Below, piece after piece: positions 24,923 to 35,006 of a DNA stretch of 64,000 bases (its first letter is position 1; every line of letters begins with the position of its first letter). The DNA lies in NCBI RefSeq assembly GCF_030518235.1, contig NZ_JAULSA010000001.1:806001-870000 (forward strand), in the 5' to 3' direction. The notes below the pieces were generated by a model. It saw only the letters and a program-made list of their open reading frames with translations, was not told where the DNA came from and searched no databases. Origin of the DNA: Saccharibacillus sp. CPCC 101409 (GTDB taxonomy: Bacteria; Bacillota; Bacilli; Paenibacillales; Paenibacillaceae). Both the position numbers and the translations under genes were made by a program.

Positions 24923-25011
24923 ACTGTAACTAGAAGCGGCCGGGAACATCCGGAAGCCGCCCCCTTACAAGGGAAAACATTCGTTCGACAACGAAGAAAG
25001 AGGGATAAATC

Positions 25012-25476
25012 ATGGGAAACGTAAAAAGCGATGCTCAAACGAAAACATTGGAAGAAATTCTGAATCGTCAGGTTGCAAACTTCAACGTCCTTTACGTTAA
25101 AATTCATAATTTCCACTGGTACGTCAAAGGAGAAAACTTCTTCACGCTCCACGTGAAATTCGAAGAGCTGTACGACGAAGTTACCCTGAAAATGGACGAA
25201 ATCGCAGAGCGCCTGCTGACGATCAAAGGCAGCCCGGCCGCTACGATGAAAGAATATCTGGAACTGTCCAGCGTACAGGAAGCCGCCGGCGGCGAAGACG
25301 CGCGCACGATGGTGCAAACGCTGATCGAAGACTTCGCGACGGTGAACGAAGAGCTGCAGGAAGGTCTGGAGCTGGCCGAAGAAGCGCACGATCAAGCGAC
25401 AAGCGATATGCTGATTGCAATCAAACAGGATCTCGAAAAGCATTCCTGGATGCTGCGTTCGTTCCTGGGCAACTAA
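25012..25476 (+). CDS. dps: Dps-family ferritin-like protein
   Basis: 154 residues. Dps dodecamers oxidise and store iron, consume hydrogen peroxide, and in some cases coat DNA. The dinuclear ferroxidase ligands lie in VKIHNFHWYVKGENFFTLH and KFEELYDEVTLKMDEIAER. No long lysine-rich tail is present, so strong DNA binding is not implied. GAAAGAGGGA precedes the ATG. A sigma-B-like promoter lies ~90 bases upstream, and the Per-box-bearing suf operon follows, so two oxidative-stress units sit side by side. Confidence 0.95.
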   Translation: MGNVKSDAQTKTLEEILNRQVANFNVLYVKIHNFHWYVKGENFFTLHVKFEELYDEVTLKMDEIAERLLTIKGSPAATMKEYLELSSVQEAAGGEDARTMVQTLIEDFATVNEELQEGLELAEEAHDQATSDMLIAIKQDLEKHSWMLRSFLGN

Positions 25477-25520
25477 GAATCGTTCAACGCGCCGCCGGCC
25501 TTTGCGGTCGGACGGTCGGC

Positions 25521-25551
25521 AAAACCCGGTCTGCAAACGACCGGGTTTTTG
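25521..25551 (+). terminator. Intrinsic terminator of dps
   Basis: aaacccggtc-tgcaaa-cgaccgggttt followed by TT. Confidence 0.85.
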
Positions 25552-25700
25552 TTATGTGGCGAAGCCGGGGCCCCGGCAAGCGCGGAAGCGGCGGTTTTCC
25601 CTGTACGCGAATGTTTGCGAAAGCGGCAGGATCTTCCGTTCGGAATGCGGCTTAAATAAGCCTTGTCGTTGAACTGAAAAATAAATTCAGGTAAAATGAA

Positions 25701-25729
25701 TTGAGAATCAGCGATAATCAGTTTATAAT
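25701..25729 (+). promoter_or_regulatory. Sigma-A promoter of the suf operon
   Basis: TTGAGA (25701-25706), 17-base spacer, perfect TATAAT (25724-25729). The -10 lies inside the Per box. The leader would be about 75 bases. Confidence 0.7.
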
Positions 25730-25754
25730 CATTATAAGATTATAATTATTATTG
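25723..25754 (+). promoter_or_regulatory. Per box (PerR operator) plus a second imperfect copy
   Basis: TTATAATCATTATAA (25723-25737) is a perfect match to the Bacillus Per box TTATAATNATTATAA. A second site, TTATAATTATTATTG (25740-25754), matches 12 of 14 defined positions. The first overlaps the -10 hexamer and the second covers the early transcript, the classic layout for repression lifted by peroxide or low metal. Confidence 0.75.
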
Positions 25755-25809
25755 GTTTTGATCGAAGATATTACGGTTTCATCATTATATTTCTGGAGGG
25801 ACGCTGAAC

Positions 25810-26598
25810 ATGGCAACCAAATTCGTCATCGAAGGACTCAAAGCGGAGATCGAAGGCAAAGAAATTCTGAAAGGCATCGACCTGGAAATGAAAGGCGGGG
25901 AAATCCACGCGATCATGGGGCCGAACGGCACCGGTAAAAGTACGCTGGCTTCCGCGCTGATGGGACACCCGAAATATGAAGTAACCGCGGGATCGGCGAC
26001 GCTGAACGACGAAGATCTGCTGGACATGAGCGTGGACGAAAGAGCGCTGGCCGGACTGTTCCTCGCGATGCAGTATCCGAGCGAAATCGCCGGCGTAACG
26101 AATTCCGACTTCCTGCGCAGCGCGATCAACGCGCGCCGCGGCGAAGGCAACGAGATCTCGCTGATCAAGTTTATCCGTCAAATGGAGAAAAGCATGAAAG
26201 GGCTCGAAATGAACCCTGAATTCGCGCACCGCTACCTGAACGAAGGCTTCTCCGGCGGCGAAAAGAAACGGAACGAAATTCTGCAAATGATGCTGCTCGA
26301 TCCGAAGATCGTCGTTCTCGACGAAGTGGACTCGGGTCTGGATATCGACGCCCTGCGCATCGTGGCGAACGGCGTGAACCAGATGAGATCCGAAGATCGC
26401 GGTTTCCTGATCATTACCCACTATCAGCGCCTGCTGAACTATATCACGCCGGACTTCGTCCACGTTATGATGCAGGGACGCATCGTCAAATCCGGCGGTC
26501 CGGAACTCGCGGCCCGTCTGGAACAGGACGGCTACGACTGGATCAAGGAAGAACTGGGCATCACGGACGAAACGGTCGGACAGGAACAAGAAGCGTAA
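25810..26598 (+). CDS. sufC: Fe-S cluster assembly ATPase SufC
   Basis: 262-residue ABC-type ATPase of the SUF iron-sulfur scaffold, which binds SufB and SufD. Walker A is GPNGTGKST, the signature is SGGEKKRNEI, Walker B is IVVLDEVDSGLD, and the switch His is in ITHYQ. The ATG follows GGAGGG. It is the first gene of sufC-sufD-sufS-sufU-sufB, the standard Firmicute order, and lies behind a Per-box promoter. Confidence 0.98.
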   Translation: MATKFVIEGLKAEIEGKEILKGIDLEMKGGEIHAIMGPNGTGKSTLASALMGHPKYEVTAGSATLNDEDLLDMSVDERALAGLFLAMQYPSEIAGVTNSDFLRSAINARRGEGNEISLIKFIRQMEKSMKGLEMNPEFAHRYLNEGFSGGEKKRNEILQMMLLDPKIVVLDEVDSGLDIDALRIVANGVNQMRSEDRGFLIITHYQRLLNYITPDFVHVMMQGRIVKSGGPELAARLEQDGYDWIKEELGITDETVGQEQEA

Positions 26599-26630
26599 TT
26601 TAAAAAGAAGCGGAAGGAGGAACACCGATT

Positions 26631-29564
<2,934 letters not shown>

Positions 29565-29582
29565 CGAAAGGGAGGAATCAAC

Positions 29583-30980
29583 ATGGCTAAACAAGCACCG
29601 GTTAGCGACGAGTACCAGTACGGGTTTCGCGACGAGCACCAGTCTATTTATAAAAGCGGTAAAGGTCTGACCAAAGAGATCGTGACTTCCATTTCGAAAA
29701 TGAAGAACGAGCCCGATTGGATGCTGGAATTCCGCCTCAAATCGCTGGCGCAGTTCGAGAAGATGCCGATGCCGACATGGGGCGGCGATCTGAGCGAGCT
29801 CGACTTCAACGATATCCAATACTACGTGAAGCCGTCCGAAGGACAAAGCAAAACGTGGGAAGAAGTACCGAGCGAAATCAAGGAAACGTTCGACAAGCTG
29901 GGCATCCCGGAAGCGGAACAAAAGTTCCTCGCCGGCGTCTCGGCGCAGTACGAATCCGAAGTCGTGTATCACAACATGCAAAAAGACCTGGAAGACCAGG
30001 GCGTTATCTTTATGGATACCGACACGGCGCTCAAAGAGCACCCGGAAATCTTCCGCGAGCACTTCTCGAAAGTCATCCCTCCGGCGGACAACAAGTTCGC
30101 GGCGCTGAACAGCGCGGTATGGTCCGGCGGCAGCTTTATCTATGTGCCGAAAGGCGTGAAGTGCGAAGTGCCGCTCCAGGCTTACTTCCGCATCAACTCG
30201 GAGAACATGGGCCAATTCGAACGCACGCTGATTATCGCCGACGAAGGCAGCTTCGTGCACTATGTCGAAGGCTGCACGGCGCCGGTCTACAGCACGAACT
30301 CGCTGCACAGCGCGGTCGTGGAGATCATCGTGAAGAAGGACGCGCGCGTCCGCTACACGACGATCCAGAACTGGTCGTCCAATATCTACAATCTCGTGAC
30401 CAAGCGCGCGGTTGCCGAAGAGAACGCCAATATGGAATGGGTCGACGGCAATATCGGCTCCAAGCTGACGATGAAATATCCGGCCGTTATCCTCAAAGGA
30501 CGCGGCGCCAAAGGTTCCGTTTTGTCGATCGCGGTAGCCGGCAAAGACCAGCACCAGCACGCGGGCGCGAAAATGATCCACCTGGCTCCGGATACGACGT
30601 CGACGATCATTTCCAAGTCGATCAGTAAACACGGCGGCAAAGTGACGTATCAGGGCCTGGCCTCGTTCGGCCGCAAAGCGACCGGCGCCAAGTCGAATAT
30701 CAAGTGCGATACGCTGATTCTCGACAACCAGTCCACGTCCGATACGATCCCGTACAACGAGATCCTGAACGACGACGTGACGCTGGAGCACGAAGCGACG
30801 GTATCGAAGGTATCCGAAGACCAGCTCTTCTACCTGATGAGCCGCGGCCTCAGCGAGAACGAAGCGACGCAGATGATCGTTATGGGCTTTATCGAGCCGT
30901 TCACGAAAGAACTGCCAATGGAGTACGCGGTCGAGATGAATAGACTTATCAAATTCGAGATGGAAGGCAGTATCGGCTAA
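29583..30980 (+). CDS. sufB: Fe-S cluster assembly protein SufB
   Basis: 465 residues, the SUF scaffold subunit on which clusters are built. The beta-helix core and conserved blocks [43 protein letters not shown] and [13 protein letters not shown] are present. GAAAGGGAGGA precedes the ATG. Last gene of the operon, followed by a strong terminator. Confidence 0.98.
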   Translation: MAKQAPVSDEYQYGFRDEHQSIYKSGKGLTKEIVTSISKMKNEPDWMLEFRLKSLAQFEKMPMPTWGGDLSELDFNDIQYYVKPSEGQSKTWEEVPSEIKETFDKLGIPEAEQKFLAGVSAQYESEVVYHNMQKDLEDQGVIFMDTDTALKEHPEIFREHFSKVIPPADNKFAALNSAVWSGGSFIYVPKGVKCEVPLQAYFRINSENMGQFERTLIIADEGSFVHYVEGCTAPVYSTNSLHSAVVEIIVKKDARVRYTTIQNWSSNIYNLVTKRAVAEENANMEWVDGNIGSKLTMKYPAVILKGRGAKGSVLSIAVAGKDQHQHAGAKMIHLAPDTTSTIISKSISKHGGKVTYQGLASFGRKATGAKSNIKCDTLILDNQSTSDTIPYNEILNDDVTLEHEATVSKVSEDQLFYLMSRGLSENEATQMIVMGFIEPFTKELPMEYAVEMNRLIKFEMEGSIG

Positions 30981-31049
30981 ACCCGATTCCGAACGTCGCA
31001 TGCGAGCTGTGCGGCGGACTTGGAGATAAAGGGCTGCGGTATTGCACAC

Positions 31050-31087
31050 AAAAGCGTGTCCGGATTTTCCGGACACGCTTTTTTTCG
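31050..31087. terminator. Terminator of the suf operon
   Basis: aaagcgtgtccgg-attt-ccggacacgcttt with six more T. Also suited to the convergent XRE gene. Confidence 0.9.
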
Positions 31088-31118
31088 GTTTGTGCAATCG
31101 AACGATTTCTTCGGCGCT

Positions 31119-31439
31119 TCAACTGCCGCGTTTCGATTTGACGAAGTCTTTAAACCGCTCGATTTCCTCAAGTTCTTCCCCGGTCCAGTCTTCTCCGGAA
31201 ATGCGTGCAGCCGGAGTATCGAAATCTTCGCCGGTCTCCATCGCCTGCAGCTGCTCGACCGTTATGTCCAGCGCTTTGCACACTTTCAGTACATTGTCCA
31301 CGGAAGCTCCGCCGATGCCCCGGGTCAGCATGGATTGAAGGGTACTCTGCACCAGGCCCGCTTCTTCGGCAAAAGAGCGTCTGCTGCCTTTGGCATCGAT
31401 CATTTTTGCGACGATTTGAGTTTTCTTGTCCACTTCCAC
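31119..31439 (-). CDS. XRE-family regulator divergent from the agr-like locus
   Basis: 106 residues. A helix-turn-helix domain spans about 8-65 (GSRRSFAEEAGLVQSTLQSM, then ASVDNVLKVCKALDITVEQL), followed by an acidic helical tail ending FVKSKRGS. The GTG at 31439 is preceded by AAGGAGA. It is transcribed away from the agr-like operon. A perfect 16-base palindrome in the shared promoter region is a likely operator, so it probably represses itself and perhaps the operon. Confidence 0.85.
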   Translation of the reverse strand: MEVDKKTQIVAKMIDAKGSRRSFAEEAGLVQSTLQSMLTRGIGGASVDNVLKVCKALDITVEQLQAMETGEDFDTPAARISGEDWTGEELEEIERFKDFVKSKRGS

Positions 31440-31528
31440 GTCTCCTTCATTTCAACCTGTGATGGGATGAGCGATTATTCGCTTGTTTTTCCAGTTTATA
31501 GTTCCCCGATGTATCTGTAAACAAAAAC

Positions 31529-31544
31529 GAACGCAATTGCGTTC
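31529..31544. promoter_or_regulatory. Perfect 16-base palindrome, likely operator
   Basis: GAACGCAATTGCGTTC is identical to its reverse complement. It lies between the divergent XRE and agr-like genes. On the minus strand it is just upstream of a TTTACA/TATAAA promoter-like pair for the XRE gene. Confidence 0.55.
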
Positions 31545-31588
31545 AAAAAATAATTTCAACATATCGCCAATCTCTCAGAAAATGTATG

Positions 31589-31615
31589 TTGCGCATGCGC
31601 ATATCCTTGTATAAT
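31589..31615 (+). promoter_or_regulatory. Promoter of the agr-like operon with internal palindrome
   Basis: A perfect TATAAT at 31610-31615 is preceded by a weak -35 (TGTTGC at 31587 with a 17-base spacer, or TTGCGC at 31589 with 15). A perfect 12-base palindrome TGCGCATGCGCA (31590-31601) occupies the spacer, so bound protein would block RNA polymerase. Confidence 0.5.
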
Positions 31616-31643
31616 AAAAAAGACATCTATCTCTGCCGGGAGT

Positions 31644-32315
31644 GTGAGGGGAATTATTATTTACGTTTTATTAGGGATGCTGGATTTTCTGGCGCTCGCG
31701 ATTTTGGCATTTTCGCTTAACCGTTTGCCTGTTTGGAATTATAAATTCGAGCTGCTGATCTCTGCGATCTTCGCCGCCGGCGTATCGTTCATTTTGCGTA
31801 TGATGCTGCAAGCGGCGTGGGTCGACCTGCTGATTCAACCGGTTCTTTTATTTATCTTGATGCGCGGAGTGCTGAAGATCAAAAGTTTTTACTCCGCCGT
31901 GGCCGTAGTGAGCGGCTACGCGGCGTATTTCCTGATCCAGATCGCCGTGCTGCAAACCTTGATCGTATTCGGCCGCGGAGGCGAAATTATCGTCAATACC
32001 GCCGATGCTTCGGACGTCCAAACGATTCAACTCGTTTCGATTGCGTCCGCTTACTTTTTATCCGCATTATTCAAAATTTTCAATCTAGGCTTTTCGTATA
32101 TCACCCGGCCGCCGCACGACTTCGCTTTTCGCGAGGATTACCGGTCCAACGGCAACCGCGGGCTGCTGCTCTCGGTGCTGGTCGCCGGCGTTACGCTCGC
32201 CGTGGCCGTGGTGCTGTTGTTCCATCTGCAAACGATATTTTTGCTGCCGGTTGCGGTCGCGGCCGCCGGGCTTCTTTACTTCTTCTCGTCGAGGAGGGAT
32301 CAGCGTGATTATTGA
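31644..32315 (+). CDS. Multi-pass membrane protein resembling a kinase-less AgrC sensor domain
   Basis: 223 residues, almost all membrane-embedded: hydrophobic segments near 4-24, 33-54, 60-75, 84-108, 130-148 and 172-215. The pattern resembles the N-terminal sensor half of AgrC/FsrC-type peptide-sensing kinases, but the protein stops before any phosphoacceptor or ATPase domain. The start is uncertain: the GTG at 31644 is very close to GGGAG. It overlaps agrB by 11 bases. Inferred roles: peptide receptor, or membrane-bound inhibitor of the LytTR protein encoded three genes on. Confidence 0.7.
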   Translation: MRGIIIYVLLGMLDFLALAILAFSLNRLPVWNYKFELLISAIFAAGVSFILRMMLQAAWVDLLIQPVLLFILMRGVLKIKSFYSAVAVVSGYAAYFLIQIAVLQTLIVFGRGGEIIVNTADASDVQTIQLVSIASAYFLSALFKIFNLGFSYITRPPHDFAFREDYRSNGNRGLLLSVLVAGVTLAVAVVLLFHLQTIFLLPVAVAAAGLLYFFSSRRDQRDY

Positions 32316-32955
32316 AAAGTTGTCGGAACGAGTGGTCGCCGAACTCCGCCGCGCGGATCCGGATGGATCCGAAAGCTCCGAAGTTTTGGAATACGGGCTG
32401 AACTTTATGTTTAATTTCGGCTTTGCCGTGATTCTGACCGCGCTGCTGGGGCTGCTGCTTGGAAAGCCGGGCGAGGTTCTGCTGGCTCTTGCCGCTTTTT
32501 CTGTTCTGCGCTTCTGCTCGGCCGGGTTTCATATGAAATCTTTGGACGCCTGCACGCTTGTTTCGTCCGCGCTGTTCGTTCTGATTCCGTTCGCCGCGGC
32601 TTCTTTTTCTTCGGCGGGAATGAGCATACTGACCGCCGCGACGCTTATCGTCATGCTGATCTGGGCGCCGAACGTCATGGCGGAAACGAATATGCCGCCG
32701 GCGGCTTATCCGTATCTTCAAGCCGCCGCCGTTTTGCTGGTCGTGTTCGGTTTCTTTTTGCAATCCCCGGTCGTAACGCTGGCTTTCTTCGCGCAGGCGC
32801 TGCTCGTTGTTCCATGGAAGGAGGTGTTGAACTTGAAGCAAGAGACAGCTCGCAAATTGTCGAAATTCATCTCTCTTACAGCGAAAAAAGCTTCCACTGT
32901 CGAAAAAGTCATTATCGGCTCGCAGAAGCTCCCGCAACAACTGAAGAAAAAGTAA
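32305..32955 (+). CDS. agrB: AgrB-family peptide-processing membrane protease, in-frame with an AgrD-like tail
   Basis: 216 residues from the GTG at 32305, seven bases after GAGGAGGG. AgrB enzymes are membrane cysteine proteases that trim and cyclise the AgrD pheromone precursor. His76 and Cys83 lie in RFCSAGFHMKSLDAC, the same seven-residue spacing as His77/Cys84 of the staphylococcal enzyme. Five or six membrane segments span about 34-172. No stop codon separates this body from the last 40 codons, which read as an AgrD-like peptide with its own ribosome site. The product may be a fusion, or two proteins made from one frame. Confidence 0.85.
   Translation: MIIEKLSERVVAELRRADPDGSESSEVLEYGLNFMFNFGFAVILTALLGLLLGKPGEVLLALAAFSVLRFCSAGFHMKSLDACTLVSSALFVLIPFAAASFSSAGMSILTAATLIVMLIWAPNVMAETNMPPAAYPYLQAAAVLLVVFGFFLQSPVVTLAFFAQALLVVPWKEVLNLKQETARKLSKFISLTAKKASTVEKVIIGSQKLPQQLKKK
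32833..32955 (+). CDS. AgrD-like pheromone precursor read from inside the agrB frame
   Basis: AAGGAGG (32818-32824) is followed after eight bases by a TTG opening a 40-codon frame identical to the end of the agrB frame. The predicted peptide starts MKQETARKLSKFISL, an amphipathic helix as in AgrD leaders, and ends GSQKLPQQLKKK, resembling the Pro-X-X-Leu recognition tail of AgrD. There is no Cys; Ser21 or Ser30 would have to form a lactone if it is cyclised. Size and position (directly after the AgrB body, before the regulator) fit AgrD. Separate translation is inferred. Confidence 0.5.
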   Translation: MKQETARKLSKFISLTAKKASTVEKVIIGSQKLPQQLKKK

Positions 32956-32958
32956 GTC

Positions 32959-33315
32959 ATGGCAGAACTGTTCGGAGTGAAAATTACAGATGACGGCGCG
33001 GGCGAATTCGGCACCTTCACGGTCGAGGAGATTCTTTACGTCGATCTGTGGGCGCCGAAGCGCAATTATCAGGTCCCGCGCTTTCATACCGTCGACGCCA
33101 CTTATACCGTACTGCTTACCCTGGATGCCTGCCGGCGCGCTTTTCCCGATCTGCTGCAGCTGGACTCCGGAAACCTGGTCAACACCCGGCAGATACAGTT
33201 TGTAACCGAGACCGCATTCGCTCTTACCGCCCATTTTCGCGGCGGCAAGACAGCGAATGTGGCGCGAAACAAACGCGCCGCCGTGGAGCATCTCATAAAG
33301 AGGGATCGCAAATAG
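32959..33315 (+). CDS. Stand-alone LytTR-type DNA-binding regulator
   Basis: 118 residues, only the DNA-binding domain: FTVEEILYVDLW, FHTVDATYTVLLTLDACRRA, LDSGNLVNTRQIQFV and GGKTANVARNKRAAVEHL follow the LytTR strand order with the conserved LVNTRQI. AgrA-type response regulators carry such a domain behind a receiver domain, which is missing here. The ATG is three bases after the agrB/D stop with little ribosome site, implying coupling. It is probably the output of the agr-like module, controlled by the membrane protein and not by phosphorylation. Confidence 0.85.
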   Translation: MAELFGVKITDDGAGEFGTFTVEEILYVDLWAPKRNYQVPRFHTVDATYTVLLTLDACRRAFPDLLQLDSGNLVNTRQIQFVTETAFALTAHFRGGKTANVARNKRAAVEHLIKRDRK

Positions 33316-33334
33316 ATGCGATCCCTCTTTTTAA
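33297..33334 (+). terminator. Terminator of the agr-like operon
   Basis: aaagagggatcgca-aatag-atgcgatccctcttt then TT. The stop codon of the LytTR gene lies in the loop. Confidence 0.9.
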
Positions 33335-33373
33335 CGGCCAAATATTATAATAGGGAATTTGCTGAATGTAAAG

Positions 33374-33399
33374 ATAAATCGAACCTAGGCTCGATTTAT
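33374..33399. promoter_or_regulatory. 26-base near-perfect palindrome
   Basis: Arms ataaatcgaacct and aggctcgatttat match at 12 of 13 pairs. It lies 60 bases after the agr-like operon and 205 bases before the next XRE gene. A regulator binding site is likely; which one is unknown. Confidence 0.5.
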
Positions 33400-33603
33400 T
33401 AGGAGATATCACCTTATTCGACAAAAGTGACAAATTTCGTATGTTAAGATAGGGATAGAAGGAAAACGAATAATCGCAGTATACATAAAGAAAGGCCCCA
33501 TTGCTTGGCGGCAGGGCCTTTCCAATCAGCACCACCCAAAGCGGGAGGCGGATTTAGTATACCACCGCTCCGGGTGTATTCCAACAACCGGGAGGAAAAA
33601 GCG

Positions 33604-34044
33604 ATGCACCAAATTTCCCTGAGGATGGCGCGGATTATCAATATGATGCAGCTCAAAGAAGTTGCCGAAAAGACCGGCGTGGCATACAACGAATTGGAAG
33701 CGGCCGAACAGGACAGCCGAACCTTAAAATATGAAACGGCTTTCAAACTGGTGAGTTTATACCGCCTGCCGAGCCTGTCCGTGATTTACCTCGGCAAAGA
33801 AAAAGACTTTCGCTGGGCCAATCATTCTTCCGGGCTCGATCTGCTGGAAACCTATATCGATTTTATCAAAGCCAACCGTAAGCGCGCGTCCAGCATCATG
33901 GTCTGGTTCGAACTGGTGGAAGCGGAACTGGAACCGGGCGAACAAACGCTGATCCGCCGGACCCTGGAAGACTTCGTAAACTCCGGCCGATCCGACCTTC
34001 GGGAACTGCGCCGAACCGTCGACTACATACAAGCCGTGCGCTGA
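33604..34044 (+). CDS. XRE-like regulator with C-terminal helical domain
   Basis: 146 residues. Residues 5-60 form a cro/C1-type helix-turn-helix (LRMARIINMMQLKEVAEKTG, NELEAAEQDSRTLKYETAFKL). The remaining 85 residues are helical and charged, with no known domain. The ATG at 33604 follows GGGAGG, and a longer in-frame extension upstream has no ribosome site. A hairpin gaaaggccc/gggcctttc lies in its leader (33489-33521). Neighbour of the agr-like operon; whether it belongs to that circuit is open. Confidence 0.75.
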   Translation: MHQISLRMARIINMMQLKEVAEKTGVAYNELEAAEQDSRTLKYETAFKLVSLYRLPSLSVIYLGKEKDFRWANHSSGLDLLETYIDFIKANRKRASSIMVWFELVEAELEPGEQTLIRRTLEDFVNSGRSDLRELRRTVDYIQAVR

Positions 34045-34108
34045 ATAGATCGTATGAAGCCAAAAGCGTTTAACGTGCCCAAATGCCCGGACGCAGCGGC
34101 AAACGCCT

Positions 34109-34156
34109 GACAAACAGCCCCGGCTCGGCGCAGAGCCGATCGGGGCTGTTTGTCTG
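34109..34156. terminator. Bidirectional terminator
   Basis: acaaacagccccg / cggggctgtttgt with an internal second stem, between convergent genes. Confidence 0.85.
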
Positions 34157-34206
34157 TTTATATGCCGCGGCCCCGACCCGAAGGAGTCGAAGCGCGGGTT
34201 TCCCGC

Positions 34207-34596
34207 TCAGGATTGCACGGGTTCTCCCGGCAGCGTTTCGCGGATGCTGTCCATATAGTCTTCGATGTCTCGGCACATCCGGTCGGTACGTTCGACGCCG
34301 ATCAGGCGCAGCAGGCCGAGCGCAGACTGAAGCCGGCCGTAGATCTGCACGGGCGAGTGGGCGGGGAGCGCTTCGTTTTCCAATACGCCCGCCGGCTGGC
34401 GGGAAACGGGGAAATAGTCGAGCCCGGAAGGGGCTGCGCCCCGGACGTAGTCGTCGACGGCGGCTTTGGCTTCTTCAAGCACGGCTTCGTTCAGGGGAGG
34501 AACCTCGACGTCGTGAGATTCGGCGGGAAGGGGATATCCGGCCGAGGCGACGGCGGGCTGAACGCGGCGAAGCCGGTCTTCGGGAAAGGGGGTCAA
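34207..34596 (-). CDS. Hypothetical protein, 129 residues
   Basis: A TTG start follows AGAGGAAC on the minus strand. The protein is acidic and soluble. The first 55 residues are Pro-rich; the last 50 (VQIYGRLQSALGLLRLIGVE, then DRMCRDIEDYMDSIRETL) look helical. I do not recognise a family. It is convergent with the XRE-like gene and shares its terminator. Confidence 0.6.
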   Translation of the reverse strand: MTPFPEDRLRRVQPAVASAGYPLPAESHDVEVPPLNEAVLEEAKAAVDDYVRGAAPSGLDYFPVSRQPAGVLENEALPAHSPVQIYGRLQSALGLLRLIGVERTDRMCRDIEDYMDSIRETLPGEPVQS

Positions 34597-35006
34597 TGAA
34601 GTTCCTCTTTTCTATAGGTAGGTAAGCCTTGTGCGGGGGCCGGAACGATCGCTTTGATTGAAGCTCTTGACGGATGACTTAAGTCTGAGGGAGGCGGCGA
34701 ACGCTGCGGTATGCTGGGCTTTGAGACCTATATTAAACCCGGATTACAGAATATGGGGGAGGTTTTTTTAGGAATCGCGATATTGTTTATCGTTTTTTTG
34801 CATGCTTCTCTTTTTACGGACTCGCTCCGCCTGCCTTCCTTCTGGTATACTGGAGCAGTTGCGATTGGTTTATTTTGAGCGGCAGGCAGGAGAAAAGCCT
34901 GGGCTCAGCGAATTAGTCGGCTTACGGCGTGCACGCAAATCGGGCAGAGCGGGAATTTTCCATGGCCGGTTTGCGTGCGCGTCCTAAAGAAGGAGGAGTA
35001 TAGAAA
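34597..35006 (+). other. Gene-free leader region with extended -10 promoter and stem-loop
   Basis: An extended -10 TGGTATACT (34848-34856 region) gives a leader of about 145 bases for the gene at 35007. Inside it, gcacgcaaatcgg (34931-34943) pairs with ccggtttgcgtgc (34976-34988) apart from one base, just before the ribosome site. A perfect palindrome gacttaagtc also occurs near 34677. The leader resembles no riboswitch class that I can name. Confidence 0.4.

Noticed and set aside
34711..34878. A 55-codon frame with one hydrophobic stretch upstream of the proteasome-like gene
   Set aside because: Its only ribosome-like site is too distant, and it covers the extended -10 promoter of the next gene. 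Not enough support for a gene.
34931..34988. Stem-loop leader as a c-di-GMP or other known riboswitch
   Set aside because: The near presence of HD-GYP genes made this tempting, but none of the conserved class blocks is present.
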